From: Myxococcales bacterium
GTDB taxonomy: Bacteria; Myxococcota_A; Polyangia; Polyangiales; Polyangiaceae
Length of the DNA: 45,865 bases
NCBI GenBank assembly: GCA_013297655.1
Contig: JAAFHV010000043.1
Coordinates: 1 to 45,865, forward strand
Reading direction: 5' to 3'
Made by a program: the position numbers and the translations under genes. The notes beneath the pieces are model-generated. The model had not been told where the DNA came from. It saw only the letters and a program-made list of their open reading frames with translations, and did no database searches. The stretch's first letter is position 1. The number at the start of each line of letters is the position of its first letter. Positions 16,037 to 24,490 of this stretch are shown in pieces.

Positions 16037-16126
16037 GGGCGGGTCTCCGAGCCCAAGCGGGTCTCCGAGCCCAAGCGGGTCTCCGAGCGAGGGCGGGTCT
16101 CCGAGCGAGGGCGGGTCTCCGAGCCC
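16037..16126. repeat. 18-bp tandem repeat, five units
   Basis: Five consecutive 18-bp units carry the core gcgggtctccgag: 16037-16054, 16055-16072, 16073-16090, 16091-16108 and 16109-16126. Unit ends alternate between 'ccc' and 'cga', and unit starts between 'ggg' and 'aag', so at least four sequence variants are present. The array follows the dehydrogenase stop codon by 17 bp. On the minus strand it reads as an R-R-P-A-[LW]-A repeat, but no gene call is justified. It is likely a non-coding VNTR. Confidence 0.85.
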
Positions 16127-16141
16127 GAGCCAACGAACCCA

Positions 16142-16327
16142 TGAAGGTAGGGCGATTCGGGGCGAGACCGAGCTCCAGCTAGGAGGCCGCGCGGAGCGTA
16201 CTCCTGTACGTGAGCACGGCCGACGACGCTGGAGCGAAGGTATCGCCCCGAAGCGCCCTGCCTTCAGTACGTGAGCACGGCCGACGACGCTGGAGCGAAG
16301 GTATCGCCCCGAAGCGCCCTGCCTTCA
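16142..16327. repeat. Large palindromic REP-like element with duplicated right half
   Basis: The segment 16142-16266 is one long imperfect palindrome. Its ends read tgaaggtagggcg and cgccctgccttca, the arms contain ttcggggcga and tcgccccgaa, and ctccagc and gctggag, and the centre is gtac-tcct-gtac. The right half, 16206-16266, is repeated exactly once more at 16267-16327 with a 61-bp period. The element lies between convergent genes, touching the SUKH stop codon at 16330. It looks like a dispersed palindromic repeat of the REP/MITE kind. No other copy is visible in this window. Confidence 0.75.
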
Positions 16328-16329
16328 CT

Positions 16330-16905
16330 TCAGGTCCAGTGGCCGGCGCGGAGGGCGGCAGCGTCGATGACTTTGACCTTCGGGGTCATCGCCTCGCGGA
16401 AGCTCTCTTCGTCCTCGTCGTCCATGATCGCGTCGCCGAAGCCGGTCGCGACCTCCATTCCCATCGCCAAGATGCGAAGGAACTGGGCAAAGCTCGACGC
16501 GGCGAGGGTGGGAACCCACTTCTCCTGGCCGCTCATCGCCGTGTACACGGGGCAATCGCCCTCGGGGTCTGGCTTGGAGACGTCGAGGAAGTACGGATCG
16601 CCGAGGAGCGCGCTCTCCCCGACGATGACCCAAGACGGCTTCCACTCCGGGCCGCCCTCTCGCGGGGCCTGCGCCTGCTCGAGCTCCTCCGCCGGAATGA
16701 GGCGAATCTTCTCGACGGGCGTCGCCGTCTCCACCCGGACCGGGTTCGCGGAGAGCAAGAACGCACGGTAGCGCGGCGGAATCTTGAACTTCTTCTTCAG
16801 CTCGTCGACCAGCGGGGCGGGGGTCTTGGCGAGGGCGAGGTCGATCTTCCGGCGCTTGAAGATTTCCTTGAGCGCCTCGACCGCTTCTGAAAGATCACTG
16901 TCCAC
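16330..16905 (-). CDS. SMI1/KNR4 (SUKH) family protein
   Basis: The protein has 191 residues from a GTG at 16905. The frame is open further upstream, but the extension is low-complexity and overlaps no signal. The SUKH fold is recognisable by 'IPPRYRAFLLSANPVRVE', then 'WVIVGESALLGDPYFLDV', 'DCPVYTAMSGQEKW' and 'AASSFAQFLRIL'. In bacteria SUKH proteins are often immunity proteins against nuclease or deaminase toxins, and some are general interaction modules. No toxin or Rhs-type gene lies beside it, so an immunity role is only a possibility. The N-terminal roughly 55 residues (EAVEALKEIFKRRKIDLAL) are helical. The start codon is the weakest part of this call. Confidence 0.75.
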   Translation of the reverse strand: MDSDLSEAVEALKEIFKRRKIDLALAKTPAPLVDELKKKFKIPPRYRAFLLSANPVRVETATPVEKIRLIPAEELEQAQAPREGGPEWKPSWVIVGESALLGDPYFLDVSKPDPEGDCPVYTAMSGQEKWVPTLAASSFAQFLRILAMGMEVATGFGDAIMDDEDEESFREAMTPKVKVIDAAALRAGHWT

Positions 16906-17065
16906 GCCGGCCTCGATTCGATGCGGTGCGCTAGAAGAGGCGCCCCTGAGAGCCGCAGAACGGTACCACTTTTTCGACGAAGGCTCCCGGATTTCTCCCT
17001 TCGGAGACCGTCTCCCCGCGCCGCGCAACTCGCTGCTACGAGCCGCTACTAGAAGAGCGGGCGTC

Positions 17066-17935
17066 CTAAAGCCCGGCGTCGGGGTCTTTGGGCTCGATTT
17101 TGGGGGCGGAGAGGGTCTGCCCGGGGCACACGATGGTGAGCTCGGCCTTGGTAGACGAGACGGGACCTTGAATGCTCCGGACCGCCTCGGCGTAGGCCTC
17201 GACCGCACGGCGGACGGCGTTCACCTCCGGCGCGCTCGACTCCACGGCGGACGAGAGGTGGGCGAGCTCGTTGCCGGGAGCGTCGAGCGTGAGGTGGTAG
17301 GTCTCGGGGGTGGAGCTCACCGGCACGAGCGCACAAACGGCAGGGCGCACGATTTTCTCGGCCCACAGTGGCAGGTCGACCCCGCTCGGCCCCACGAAGG
17401 GCTTGCACGCGCCGCCCTCACGGTACTGCCCAACCTGGCAAGGTTCGGAAATTGCGCAGGTTTTTCCGTTCCAGACCTGGTGGTAGCGGCAGAACGAGGC
17501 GGGCCGACAGCCGAGCTTGCCGTGCCCGAGCTCGAGGGCGCCGGTGGGGCAGGTGAGGCGCTCTCCTTCATGAAGCCCCAACCAGGAGGCCTCGGGAATC
17601 TCGGCGACCTCCTTCGCGGGGATGCAGGAGCCCTTGGTGGGATCGAGGGCCTCGCCGCGCTCGCACGCGACGGCGCACGTGTCCACGGTGGACGGGTGCG
17701 GCCCGCAGGTAGCGAGCTCGGCTGCATGATCGGCGCAGGCTCCTCCGACGGCGACGAGCGACTTCGGGCACGGACAGCCGACCCTCGTTTCAGTGGTGTC
17801 ACACGATGCCACCGGGAGCGGAGCAGGGGCGCTCGGTTTGCACCCTGTCGCCTCGAGCGACGCCGCAAATCCAGCCATGATCAGCCCGAAGAATGCCCGT
17901 GACTTCCATCGAAACTGGGCTAAGCCAGGTCGCAT
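17066..17935 (-). CDS. Cys-rich lipoprotein, unknown function
   Basis: The protein has 289 residues. The signal peptide (MRPGLAQFRWKSRAFFGLIMAGFAASLE) leads to a lipobox at A-T-G-C. The mature region has about 18 Cys in loosely repeated modules, each with a pattern like C-x(3-10)-G-x-C followed by a short loop ('VGCPCPKSLVAVGGACADH', 'CVACERGEALDPTKGSCIP' type). This recalls small EGF- or trefoil-like disulphide modules common in myxobacterial surface proteins. The last 110 residues have few Cys and look helical (SAVESSAPEVNAVRRAVEAYAEAV). There is no enzyme motif. The gene is divergent from the Met-zincin gene with 385 bp between, so a shared control region is possible. Confidence 0.7.
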   Translation of the reverse strand: MRPGLAQFRWKSRAFFGLIMAGFAASLEATGCKPSAPAPLPVASCDTTETRVGCPCPKSLVAVGGACADHAAELATCGPHPSTVDTCAVACERGEALDPTKGSCIPAKEVAEIPEASWLGLHEGERLTCPTGALELGHGKLGCRPASFCRYHQVWNGKTCAISEPCQVGQYREGGACKPFVGPSGVDLPLWAEKIVRPAVCALVPVSSTPETYHLTLDAPGNELAHLSSAVESSAPEVNAVRRAVEAYAEAVRSIQGPVSSTKAELTIVCPGQTLSAPKIEPKDPDAGL

Positions 17936-18320
17936 CGTAAGAGCTTACTCGGTTTCTCGCGTGCACGTCATTGGCGGGAGCTTCCTGAATTCCGCGTGAG
18001 AAAGAAATCGCCTGGTCTCGGCAAAGAAGGCGTCCTTGACGCCCTCCCGCGGCCAAGGCTAAGTCACGCCGCCCCGCGAACGCGCGTGGGTTGGTTTTGG
18101 TGCCCGCTCTTCCACGGGAGAGGGCGGGCGCGAGGGGCGAAGGCGACAACCTCCGCACGGGGCGCGCGAGTCAATGCTCTAACGGCACCGGTTCCAGCAG
18201 CGGCACGATAACTTCAACTGCTGGAAAAGATTCACAATAGTTCCTGGAATACAGTTTGCTAGAGAGCACGTGGTCGTTTCGGGCAATCGGAACCCTGCGT
18301 GTTTGTTCAAGGAGGTCGGG
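17936..18320. other. Divergent intergenic region upstream of the Met-zincin gene
   Basis: No gene is supported in these 385 bp. A G/C-rich imperfect hairpin lies around 18104-18131 (gcccgctcttcc against ggagagggcgggc). The last 130 bp are noticeably richer in A/T than the surroundings and contain the inverted repeat at 18192-18226, a palindrome-like ttcctggaa at 18241-18249 and a strong ribosome-binding site (AAGGAGGT) just before the ATG at 18321. The promoter for the protease most likely lies here. I could not fix a -35/-10 pair. Confidence 0.5.
18192..18226. promoter_or_regulatory. 9-bp inverted repeat upstream of the protease gene
   Basis: The arms ttccagcag (18192-18200) and ctgctggaa (18218-18226) are perfect inverted copies with a 17-bp spacer, about 95 bp before the start codon. 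A third ctggaa half-site lies at 18244-18249. The spacing would suit a dimeric regulator binding two turns apart, or a hairpin in the leader RNA. Confidence 0.4.
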
Positions 18321-21300
18321 ATGCAATCGAGGTGGAAACGACGACTCGGGTTGGGGGCCCTCGCGGCCACTCTTGCCTGGGCGTCCGTTGGCTGCGCTGG
18401 CGAGCGTGAGCCGATAAACAGAGTTCAAGCCAACGCGATGCCGAAGAGCTTCTTCATCGGCGCCATCGCGGACAACAACGACGACCCCGAGTTCTACATG
18501 CGGAACACGGTCGTCGACGTTCCGTACGGTGCTGGGCAGGACGGCCTCTTCACGGCCACCTACGCGCAACCGACGAACCGTATCAAATGGGAAGTTCAAG
18601 AGCGCGCGCTCATCGCGCGTTCGACCTTCGAGCGCATCCAAGACAGCGACAACAAAGGCACCCGTCGTACCAACGACGGCCAAGTCGTCGCCATGTTCGC
18701 GATCGAGAGCCACTTCGACATCCGCCGCGACTACAACCCGGGCACGGGCGAAGAGTCGAACACGATCGTCGAGAACGCGGGCGACCGTCCCTGGTACCAG
18801 CGCGAGTACATTCGCGTCGACTGGTCCAAGAACATGGTCACCGACGGCTACGAGGTCGACACGCTCTCGCAGGTCGGTCTCTACGGCGGCGTGAAGTTCA
18901 GCCCGCTCGAGTACAAAGTCGAAGATCCGAACGACCCGAACGCCCCCGCGTTCGCGCCGGAAGAAGGCTACTTCGACGTCGCCACCAAGGCGTTCGCCGT
19001 CCCCGGCCTCATCAACACGCCCTGGGGCGAGTACCCCGCGTGTTGGTTCTACGGCGCCCCCGCCTCGAACTGCAACCCGACCGAGCTCACCCTCCGTCTC
19101 TCGTTCAAGAAGGTCACCGAGACCGACTACGAGCCGAGCGACTGGGACGGCACCCGCATGGACGCGTTCGGCGCGTTCTACGCGAGCCGCTACGGCTACG
19201 AGCGCAACTACGGCATCCTCGACCAGCAGTGGCATCGCCTCGCGGCGAAGTACAACATGTTCGAGCGCAGCCACATCTCGTCCGGCCAGGGCGAGAACGA
19301 GGTCTTCGCCCAGTGCAACGTCGACTTCTGGCGTGACAAGAACGGCGACGTCCAGAAGTTCAAGACGAACGGCTCGGGCTTCGCGACTGACGCGAAGACG
19401 GGCCTCCCGATCCCGGACGCGAACGGCAAGCCCCTCCCGGGCAGCTCCGTCGCCGCCGGCCAGGCGCGTAACGCGAACCGCTGGAAGATCCTCGACCAGA
19501 ACGAGAACAAGACCGACGACGAGTGCGAGTTCAAAGACTCGAGCGGCAACCTTCTCCACGCCGGCTCGCGCTGCGACACCCTCGCGCGCCGCTGTACGCT
19601 TCCGCTCCACGAGCGCAAGACGAAGACCATCCCCTGGTACTACGGTGGTGACGGCCCGGCCGACCTCTACCCCTCGACGGCCGCGGCCACCGAGCAGTGG
19701 AACGTCGCCGCCAAGGTCGCTCTCCAAGCGGGCGCCAAGGTCGACGCCGAGCGCGTCGGTATCACCGACACGTCGAAGTTCATCACGGACGAGGCCGCGA
19801 TCGCCAAGCGCGAAGGCGCCGCGAAAGACGTGACTGACGTGTTCGTGCTCTGCCACAGCCCGGTCCTCGAAGGGGACCACACGGCGTGCGGCAAGCCCGG
19901 CACCATCGCCCGCGTCGGCGACCTCCGCTACAACTCGGTCAACATCATCAACACGCCGCAAGACCCGAGCCCCTGGGGCATCATGGTCGACGGCGACGAC
20001 CCCCTCACCGGCGAGAAGGTCAACACCTCCGTCAACGAGTGGGGACACATCCTCGACATCATCAGCCAGAGCACCGCGGACTACATCCGCTGGCTCAACG
20101 GTGAAGTCTCGGACGAAGCGGTCAGCGGCGGGCAGTACATGCTCGACTGGACCACCGGTGCGAAGTTCGCCGCCAAGGCGACCGAGACCAAGGTCCTCTC
20201 CGAGAAGGAAGTCCAGACTCGCCTCGCTTCGGTGCTCTCGGCCGACGGCAACGGCAAGTTCTACCCGCGCAAGGTCCTCACCCGTGACGAGCAACTGCCG
20301 ATGCAGCAGATGCTCGACAAGCTGAAGGCCCAGGGCCAGGCTCGCAAGAAGTCCGGTATCGCCCTCGACGAGAACACCCAAATCGAAGCTCGCCGCAAGC
20401 AGCTCGTCGGGTCGAAGTTCGAGGCGATGCTCGCGACCAAAGAGATGCAGGTCATGGCTGGTGTTCCCGCGCGGAACGCTGGCGAGATGGCCCTCACCGA
20501 CGACAAGACCCTCGCGAAGTTCTCGCCGCTCCGTGGCCAGAACCCGCAGCTCCGTCGCTGGCTGGACAACATCAAGAACCAGCACGCTCACGAGCACACC
20601 ACGTGCACCGTCGAGGCTCCCCTCCCGGACGCGACCGGCATCATCGGCCTCGCGCGCCAGGCGAAGACCCTCTACCCGCTCCCCGCTTCGGACGACGCGG
20701 ACTTCGCGGCCAAGAAGCAGAAGCGCGACCGCGACCTGTTCCAGTGGATCCGCGAGCAGTTCCACATCTCGGTTATCCTCCACGAGATGGGCCACTCGAT
20801 GGGCCTCCGCCACAACTTCACGGGCAACTTCGACGCCCTGAACTTCCACACGCAGTACTGGCAGCTCCGTACCCGCAACGGTCAGGAAAAGGCTTGTACT
20901 CCGGAGCCGCAAGGCAGCCCTGGCGCTCCCCGCACCTTCAAGCCGCACACCAACGGCGAAGATTGTGTCGGCGGCCGCTGGTTCGACCCGATCACCGAGA
21001 CCGAGCAGAACGGCATCCTGCCGCGCTGGGGCTCCTCGACCGTCATGGACTACCCGGGTGACTACTCGCAGGACATGAACGGCCTCGGCAAGTACGACAA
21101 GGCGTGGATGCGCTTCATGTACGCCGATGTCGTCGACGTCGACACCGACTCGAACGGCGGCAAGAAGGTTGGTTACTACCCCTTCATGGCCGACCGTAAC
21201 AGCGGTGGCGTTCTCGGTCCGTTCTTCATGCCGTCGTACTGGAAGTTCAACGACATGTTCAACCTCGTAGGCGACTGCGAGGGAGGCGACCCCAAGGATC

Positions 21301-22847
21301 CGCTTTCGGCCAAGTGCACGGGCGTCAAGCTCGACTACCGCAAGCTCTACGACATGCAGGACGCCTCGGGCTCGGTTCGCACCGAGAGCTTCGGCGCGGC
21401 CTCCTGGTCGGGTAACTTCAACAAGTCGGAAGACGGCTACGCCCGTCACCCGTACATGTTCAGCTCGGACGAGTTCGCGGACGGCGGCAACGTCTCCGTC
21501 TACCGTCACGACGCTGGCGCCGACCTCTACGAGCAGTCGCAGTACTTCATCAACTCGTACGAGAACCGCTACATCTGGGACAACTTCCGTCGTAACCGCG
21601 TGACGTTCAACGTCGGCGGCACGGTCAACCGGACGCTCTCCCGTTACTTCGACAAGATGACGTCGACGACCAAGGCCATGGGCCTCATCCTCGACGGCAG
21701 CTCGAGCGACGGCCAGTACCTCGGTCACGAGGAGCTCCTCCTCACGCACGCACTCTCGTCGTCGATGGGCTTCGAGGAGTTCATCAAGGTCCTCACCCGA
21801 CCCGAGCCCGGCGCGTACCGCTTCTCGCGGAGCCGCGACCTCTCGGACACCTGCACCACGAAGAGCTACGCCGAAGTCTCGGAGTACTACGCCGACGACC
21901 TCTGCTCCGCTGCGAGCGCCACCACCCCCCCCGCGTTCACCCTCAAGGTGGGCCAGGGCGTCCGCTACCTGCACAACGAGTACGACTACTCGAAGGGCTA
22001 CGAGTGGAGCGACTACCTGCGCTGGGTCGGCTCGTACTACGAGAAGATCTACGTCACGTACTTCCTCACCGAGGCGTACAACAACTTCTTGCAGAACAGC
22101 CGCGACGACTACGTCGATGGTCGTGACCGCAACATCAACTACGCGAAGATCTACCCCGAGCAGATGCGCCGCCTCACGGCCAGCCTCCTGCAGAACGACT
22201 CGACGCTCTACGCGCCGTACGTCCTGCCGCAGACTGCCGGCTTCGCGACCTCCTCGGATCCGGTTCAGTGGCTCCCGCTCGACCGCTTCACGCAGGCCGA
22301 CCCCGGCACTGTTTCGCCCACCTACCCCGCCGGCGCGGTTCGCGTGAACCCGCTCGTTGGTTGGGAGCAGCAGTTCCCCGCGATCATGTTCAACTACATC
22401 TACGCGTCTACGACGATGACGATGGACCAGAACAACCAGATGCGCATCTGGTACCCGGACAGCGACGGAAACGTCCCCGTCCCGGTCGATCAGCAGGTTC
22501 GCTACTCGGATCCCATCTCGGGCATCCTCTACGCAGCTCGCAGCTACGGCCGCGAGACCATCGCGGGCCGCCAGGTCCAGCGTGCAACCGGCTCCCGTAT
22601 GCTGCAGTACGCGAACGACTTCGCGACCTCGGCCTTCGTGATCCTCAGCACGGACCCCGTCACGGGCGTGCACACCTACCAGCGAGCTGGCGTTGCCAAC
22701 GAGCCGGTGTGCAAGACCTTCGCCGGTGTCGACGACCAGGACATCGCGTGCGCGAACGCCAAGAAGCGCATCAAGCTCTTCTCGTCGAACCTCGACACGA
22801 TGCGCGAAATCGCGCTCTACGTTCAGAGCCCCGTTTCGGCTCAGTAA
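18321..22847 (+). CDS. Met-zincin (DUF4953/DUF5117-type) zinc metalloprotease, lipoprotein
   Basis: The protein has 1508 residues. The ATG at 18321 follows AAGGAGGT and opens a signal peptide ending at the lipobox S-V-G-C. The active site H-E-M-G-H-S-M-G-L-R-H-N is at about residue 821 (H-E-x-x-H-x-x-G-x-x-H, three zinc ligands and the general base Glu). A Met-turn, S-T-V-M-D-Y-P, follows at about 909, so it is a metzincin-like enzyme. The order and 'SVMDY' signature match the large secreted bacterial proteases annotated as DUF4953/DUF5117. The roughly 820-residue N-terminal part and 600-residue C-terminal part contain no domain I can name. Codon use is unusually uniform (AAG, TTC, AAC, GGC and CTC almost throughout), as in highly expressed genes. 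The gene stands alone and ends in a strong terminator. Confidence 0.9.
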   Translation: MQSRWKRRLGLGALAATLAWASVGCAGEREPINRVQANAMPKSFFIGAIADNNDDPEFYMRNTVVDVPYGAGQDGLFTATYAQPTNRIKWEVQERALIARSTFERIQDSDNKGTRRTNDGQVVAMFAIESHFDIRRDYNPGTGEESNTIVENAGDRPWYQREYIRVDWSKNMVTDGYEVDTLSQVGLYGGVKFSPLEYKVEDPNDPNAPAFAPEEGYFDVATKAFAVPGLINTPWGEYPACWFYGAPASNCNPTELTLRLSFKKVTETDYEPSDWDGTRMDAFGAFYASRYGYERNYGILDQQWHRLAAKYNMFERSHISSGQGENEVFAQCNVDFWRDKNGDVQKFKTNGSGFATDAKTGLPIPDANGKPLPGSSVAAGQARNANRWKILDQNENKTDDECEFKDSSGNLLHAGSRCDTLARRCTLPLHERKTKTIPWYYGGDGPADLYPSTAAATEQWNVAAKVALQAGAKVDAERVGITDTSKFITDEAAIAKREGAAKDVTDVFVLCHSPVLEGDHTACGKPGTIARVGDLRYNSVNIINTPQDPSPWGIMVDGDDPLTGEKVNTSVNEWGHILDIISQSTADYIRWLNGEVSDEAVSGGQYMLDWTTGAKFAAKATETKVLSEKEVQTRLASVLSADGNGKFYPRKVLTRDEQLPMQQMLDKLKAQGQARKKSGIALDENTQIEARRKQLVGSKFEAMLATKEMQVMAGVPARNAGEMALTDDKTLAKFSPLRGQNPQLRRWLDNIKNQHAHEHTTCTVEAPLPDATGIIGLARQAKTLYPLPASDDADFAAKKQKRDRDLFQWIREQFHISVILHEMGHSMGLRHNFTGNFDALNFHTQYWQLRTRNGQEKACTPEPQGSPGAPRTFKPHTNGEDCVGGRWFDPITETEQNGILPRWGSSTVMDYPGDYSQDMNGLGKYDKAWMRFMYADVVDVDTDSNGGKKVGYYPFMADRNSGGVLGPFFMPSYWKFNDMFNLVGDCEGGDPKDPLSAKCTGVKLDYRKLYDMQDASGSVRTESFGAASWSGNFNKSEDGYARHPYMFSSDEFADGGNVSVYRHDAGADLYEQSQYFINSYENRYIWDNFRRNRVTFNVGGTVNRTLSRYFDKMTSTTKAMGLILDGSSSDGQYLGHEELLLTHALSSSMGFEEFIKVLTRPEPGAYRFSRSRDLSDTCTTKSYAEVSEYYADDLCSAASATTPPAFTLKVGQGVRYLHNEYDYSKGYEWSDYLRWVGSYYEKIYVTYFLTEAYNNFLQNSRDDYVDGRDRNINYAKIYPEQMRRLTASLLQNDSTLYAPYVLPQTAGFATSSDPVQWLPLDRFTQADPGTVSPTYPAGAVRVNPLVGWEQQFPAIMFNYIYASTTMTMDQNNQMRIWYPDSDGNVPVPVDQQVRYSDPISGILYAARSYGRETIAGRQVQRATGSRMLQYANDFATSAFVILSTDPVTGVHTYQRAGVANEPVCKTFAGVDDQDIACANAKKRIKLFSSNLDTMREIALYVQSPVSAQ

Positions 22848-22879
22848 TCGAAGAGCACGCTTAACCGCGTAACTGTGCG

Positions 22880-22916
22880 GCGGCGCTCTGGGAAACCAGG
22901 GCGCCGCGGCGCTTTT
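22880..22916 (+). terminator. Intrinsic terminator after the protease gene
   Basis: Twelve-bp arms gcggcgctctgg (22880-22891) and ccagggcgccgc (22896-22907) pair completely, counting one G-U. They close a GAAA tetraloop and are followed after 5 nt by tttt (22913-22916). The structure starts 33 bp after the stop codon. Confidence 0.8.
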
Positions 22917-23030
22917 GTGGTCATGACGCTCCTCGAAGGCCAGGGCTCGGTTGTCGGCGCCGCTTCGGCACGACCGACGCGGACAAATGGCCTCGTTCGC
23001 GTCGGCTTCGATGCGCGCTAGCCTCGGCTC

Positions 23031-24461
23031 ATGGAAAGCCGTGAGCTCTTCGTCGGGGGCCGTCGTGTCGCTTCTCGTGCGAGCCGCGAGATCGAAGATC
23101 CGTGGACTCGGGCGGCCTTCGACCGCGTGCCCCTCGCCGACGAGGCGCTCGCGGAACAGGCGGTGGTCGCGTGCGTGAAGGCGTTCGAGGTCACGAAGCG
23201 GATGCCCACGTATGCGCGTCGCGACGTGTGCGCGAAGGTCGCGTCGCTGCTCCGCGCGCGCAAAGAGGAGCTCGCGACGGTGCTCGCGCGGGAGGCGGGG
23301 AAGCCCATTTCGCTCGCGCGGCTCGAGGTGGAGCGCGCGGCGAGCACGTTCGCGATCGCAGCGGAGGTGGCGACCCGTCCCACCGGCGCGGTGATCCCTC
23401 TCGATTTGTCCGAGGCGCAAGCGAAGCACTCGGGCAGCTACACGCGCGTGCCCAAGGGGCCGGTGCTCGCGTTCTCGCCGTTCAATTTTCCTCTGAACCT
23501 CGTCGCGCACAAGGTGGCCCCCGCGCTCGCGTGTGGCGCGAGCGTGCTCGTGAAGCCTGCGCCGAAGACGCCGCTCTCTGCCCTCGCCCTCGCCGACATC
23601 GTGCGCGAGGCGAGCGCCCCAGAAGACGCGGTGACCGTGCTCCCGTGCGATGACGACGTGGCAGAGAAGCTCGTTCGCGACGAAAGGTTCGCGCTCTTCA
23701 CGTTCACCGGCAGCGCGCGCGTGGGTTACCTGCTGAAGGCGATCGCGGGGAAAAAATACGTGATCTTGGAGCTCGGGGGCAACGCATCTGCCCTCGTTCA
23801 CGACGACGCGCCGGACCTCGGTTGGGCGATGGACACGCTGACCACGAGCGCGTTCGCCTACGCGGGCCAGGTGTGCATCAAGACGCAGCGCATCTTCGTG
23901 CATCATGCACGTTACGAGGAGGTCGCCGCGGGCCTCGCAGAGCGGGCGTCGAGGCTTCGTCCCGAAGAGCCGGTGTCGGCGAAGGGCGTGCTCGGCCCCG
24001 TGCTCGACGTCGCGAACGGGAAGCGAATCGGCGAGTGGATCGACGAAGCGACCTCACGTGGCGCGAAGGCCCTCGTTGCCGGGGCCCGCGACGAGAACCG
24101 CCTCGGCGCGACGGTGCTCGAGGTGCGCGGGGCGACAGAGGGCATGCGCGCGGTGGAAGAAGAGATCTTCGGGCCGGTGCTGGTGTTGCGTCCGTACACG
24201 TCGCTCGACCGTGCGATCGCAGAGGTGAACGCGTCCCGTTACGGGCTGCAAGCGGCCATTTTTTCCGACTCGCACCGCGCGATCGACGCAGCCTACGACG
24301 GGCTCGACGTGGGAGGCCTCGTCGTCAACGATTCGCCGAGCTTCCGCAACGACGCGATGCCCTACGGCGGCGTGAAGGACTCGGGGCTCGGTCGTGAGGG
24401 CGTGTCGTTCGCGGTGGAGGAGTACACCGCGCCGAAGATGCGGGTCGTGCGTCGCGTGTAG
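23031..24461 (+). CDS. NAD(P)-dependent aldehyde dehydrogenase
   Basis: The protein has 476 residues, the usual length for the superfamily. Key motifs are in order: SPFNFPLNLVAHKVAPALACG (cofactor-binding region with the conserved Asn), FTGSARVG, ELGGN with the general base Glu247, and AYAGQVCIKTQR with the nucleophile Cys282. 'EEIFGPVLVL' and 'GGLVVNDSPSFRNDAMPYGGVKDSGLGREG' close the C-terminal oligomerisation part. The enzyme oxidises an aldehyde to an acid. The wording of the motifs is closest to the lactaldehyde / phosphonoacetaldehyde dehydrogenase branch, but substrate assignment by eye is unsafe. No pathway neighbours are present: upstream is the protease terminator, and downstream is a convergent lipoprotein gene only 29 bp away. 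Confidence 0.9.
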   Translation: MESRELFVGGRRVASRASREIEDPWTRAAFDRVPLADEALAEQAVVACVKAFEVTKRMPTYARRDVCAKVASLLRARKEELATVLAREAGKPISLARLEVERAASTFAIAAEVATRPTGAVIPLDLSEAQAKHSGSYTRVPKGPVLAFSPFNFPLNLVAHKVAPALACGASVLVKPAPKTPLSALALADIVREASAPEDAVTVLPCDDDVAEKLVRDERFALFTFTGSARVGYLLKAIAGKKYVILELGGNASALVHDDAPDLGWAMDTLTTSAFAYAGQVCIKTQRIFVHHARYEEVAAGLAERASRLRPEEPVSAKGVLGPVLDVANGKRIGEWIDEATSRGAKALVAGARDENRLGATVLEVRGATEGMRAVEEEIFGPVLVLRPYTSLDRAIAEVNASRYGLQAAIFSDSHRAIDAAYDGLDVGGLVVNDSPSFRNDAMPYGGVKDSGLGREGVSFAVEEYTAPKMRVVRRV

Positions 24462-24490
24462 GTTGCACGAATAGATGTCACGCGCGCCCG

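Noticed and set aside
15954-16142. Minus-strand peptide encoded by the 18-bp repeats
   Set aside because: It is purely an R-R-P-A-[LW]-A repeat with no ribosome-binding site, partly opposite the dehydrogenase gene.
18171-23906. A 1911-codon open frame on the minus strand opposite the Met-zincin gene
   Set aside because: It is the mirror of a highly biased high-G/C gene. Its translation is Arg/Val/Glu-rich without any domain, while the plus strand has a signal peptide, zinc site and terminator.
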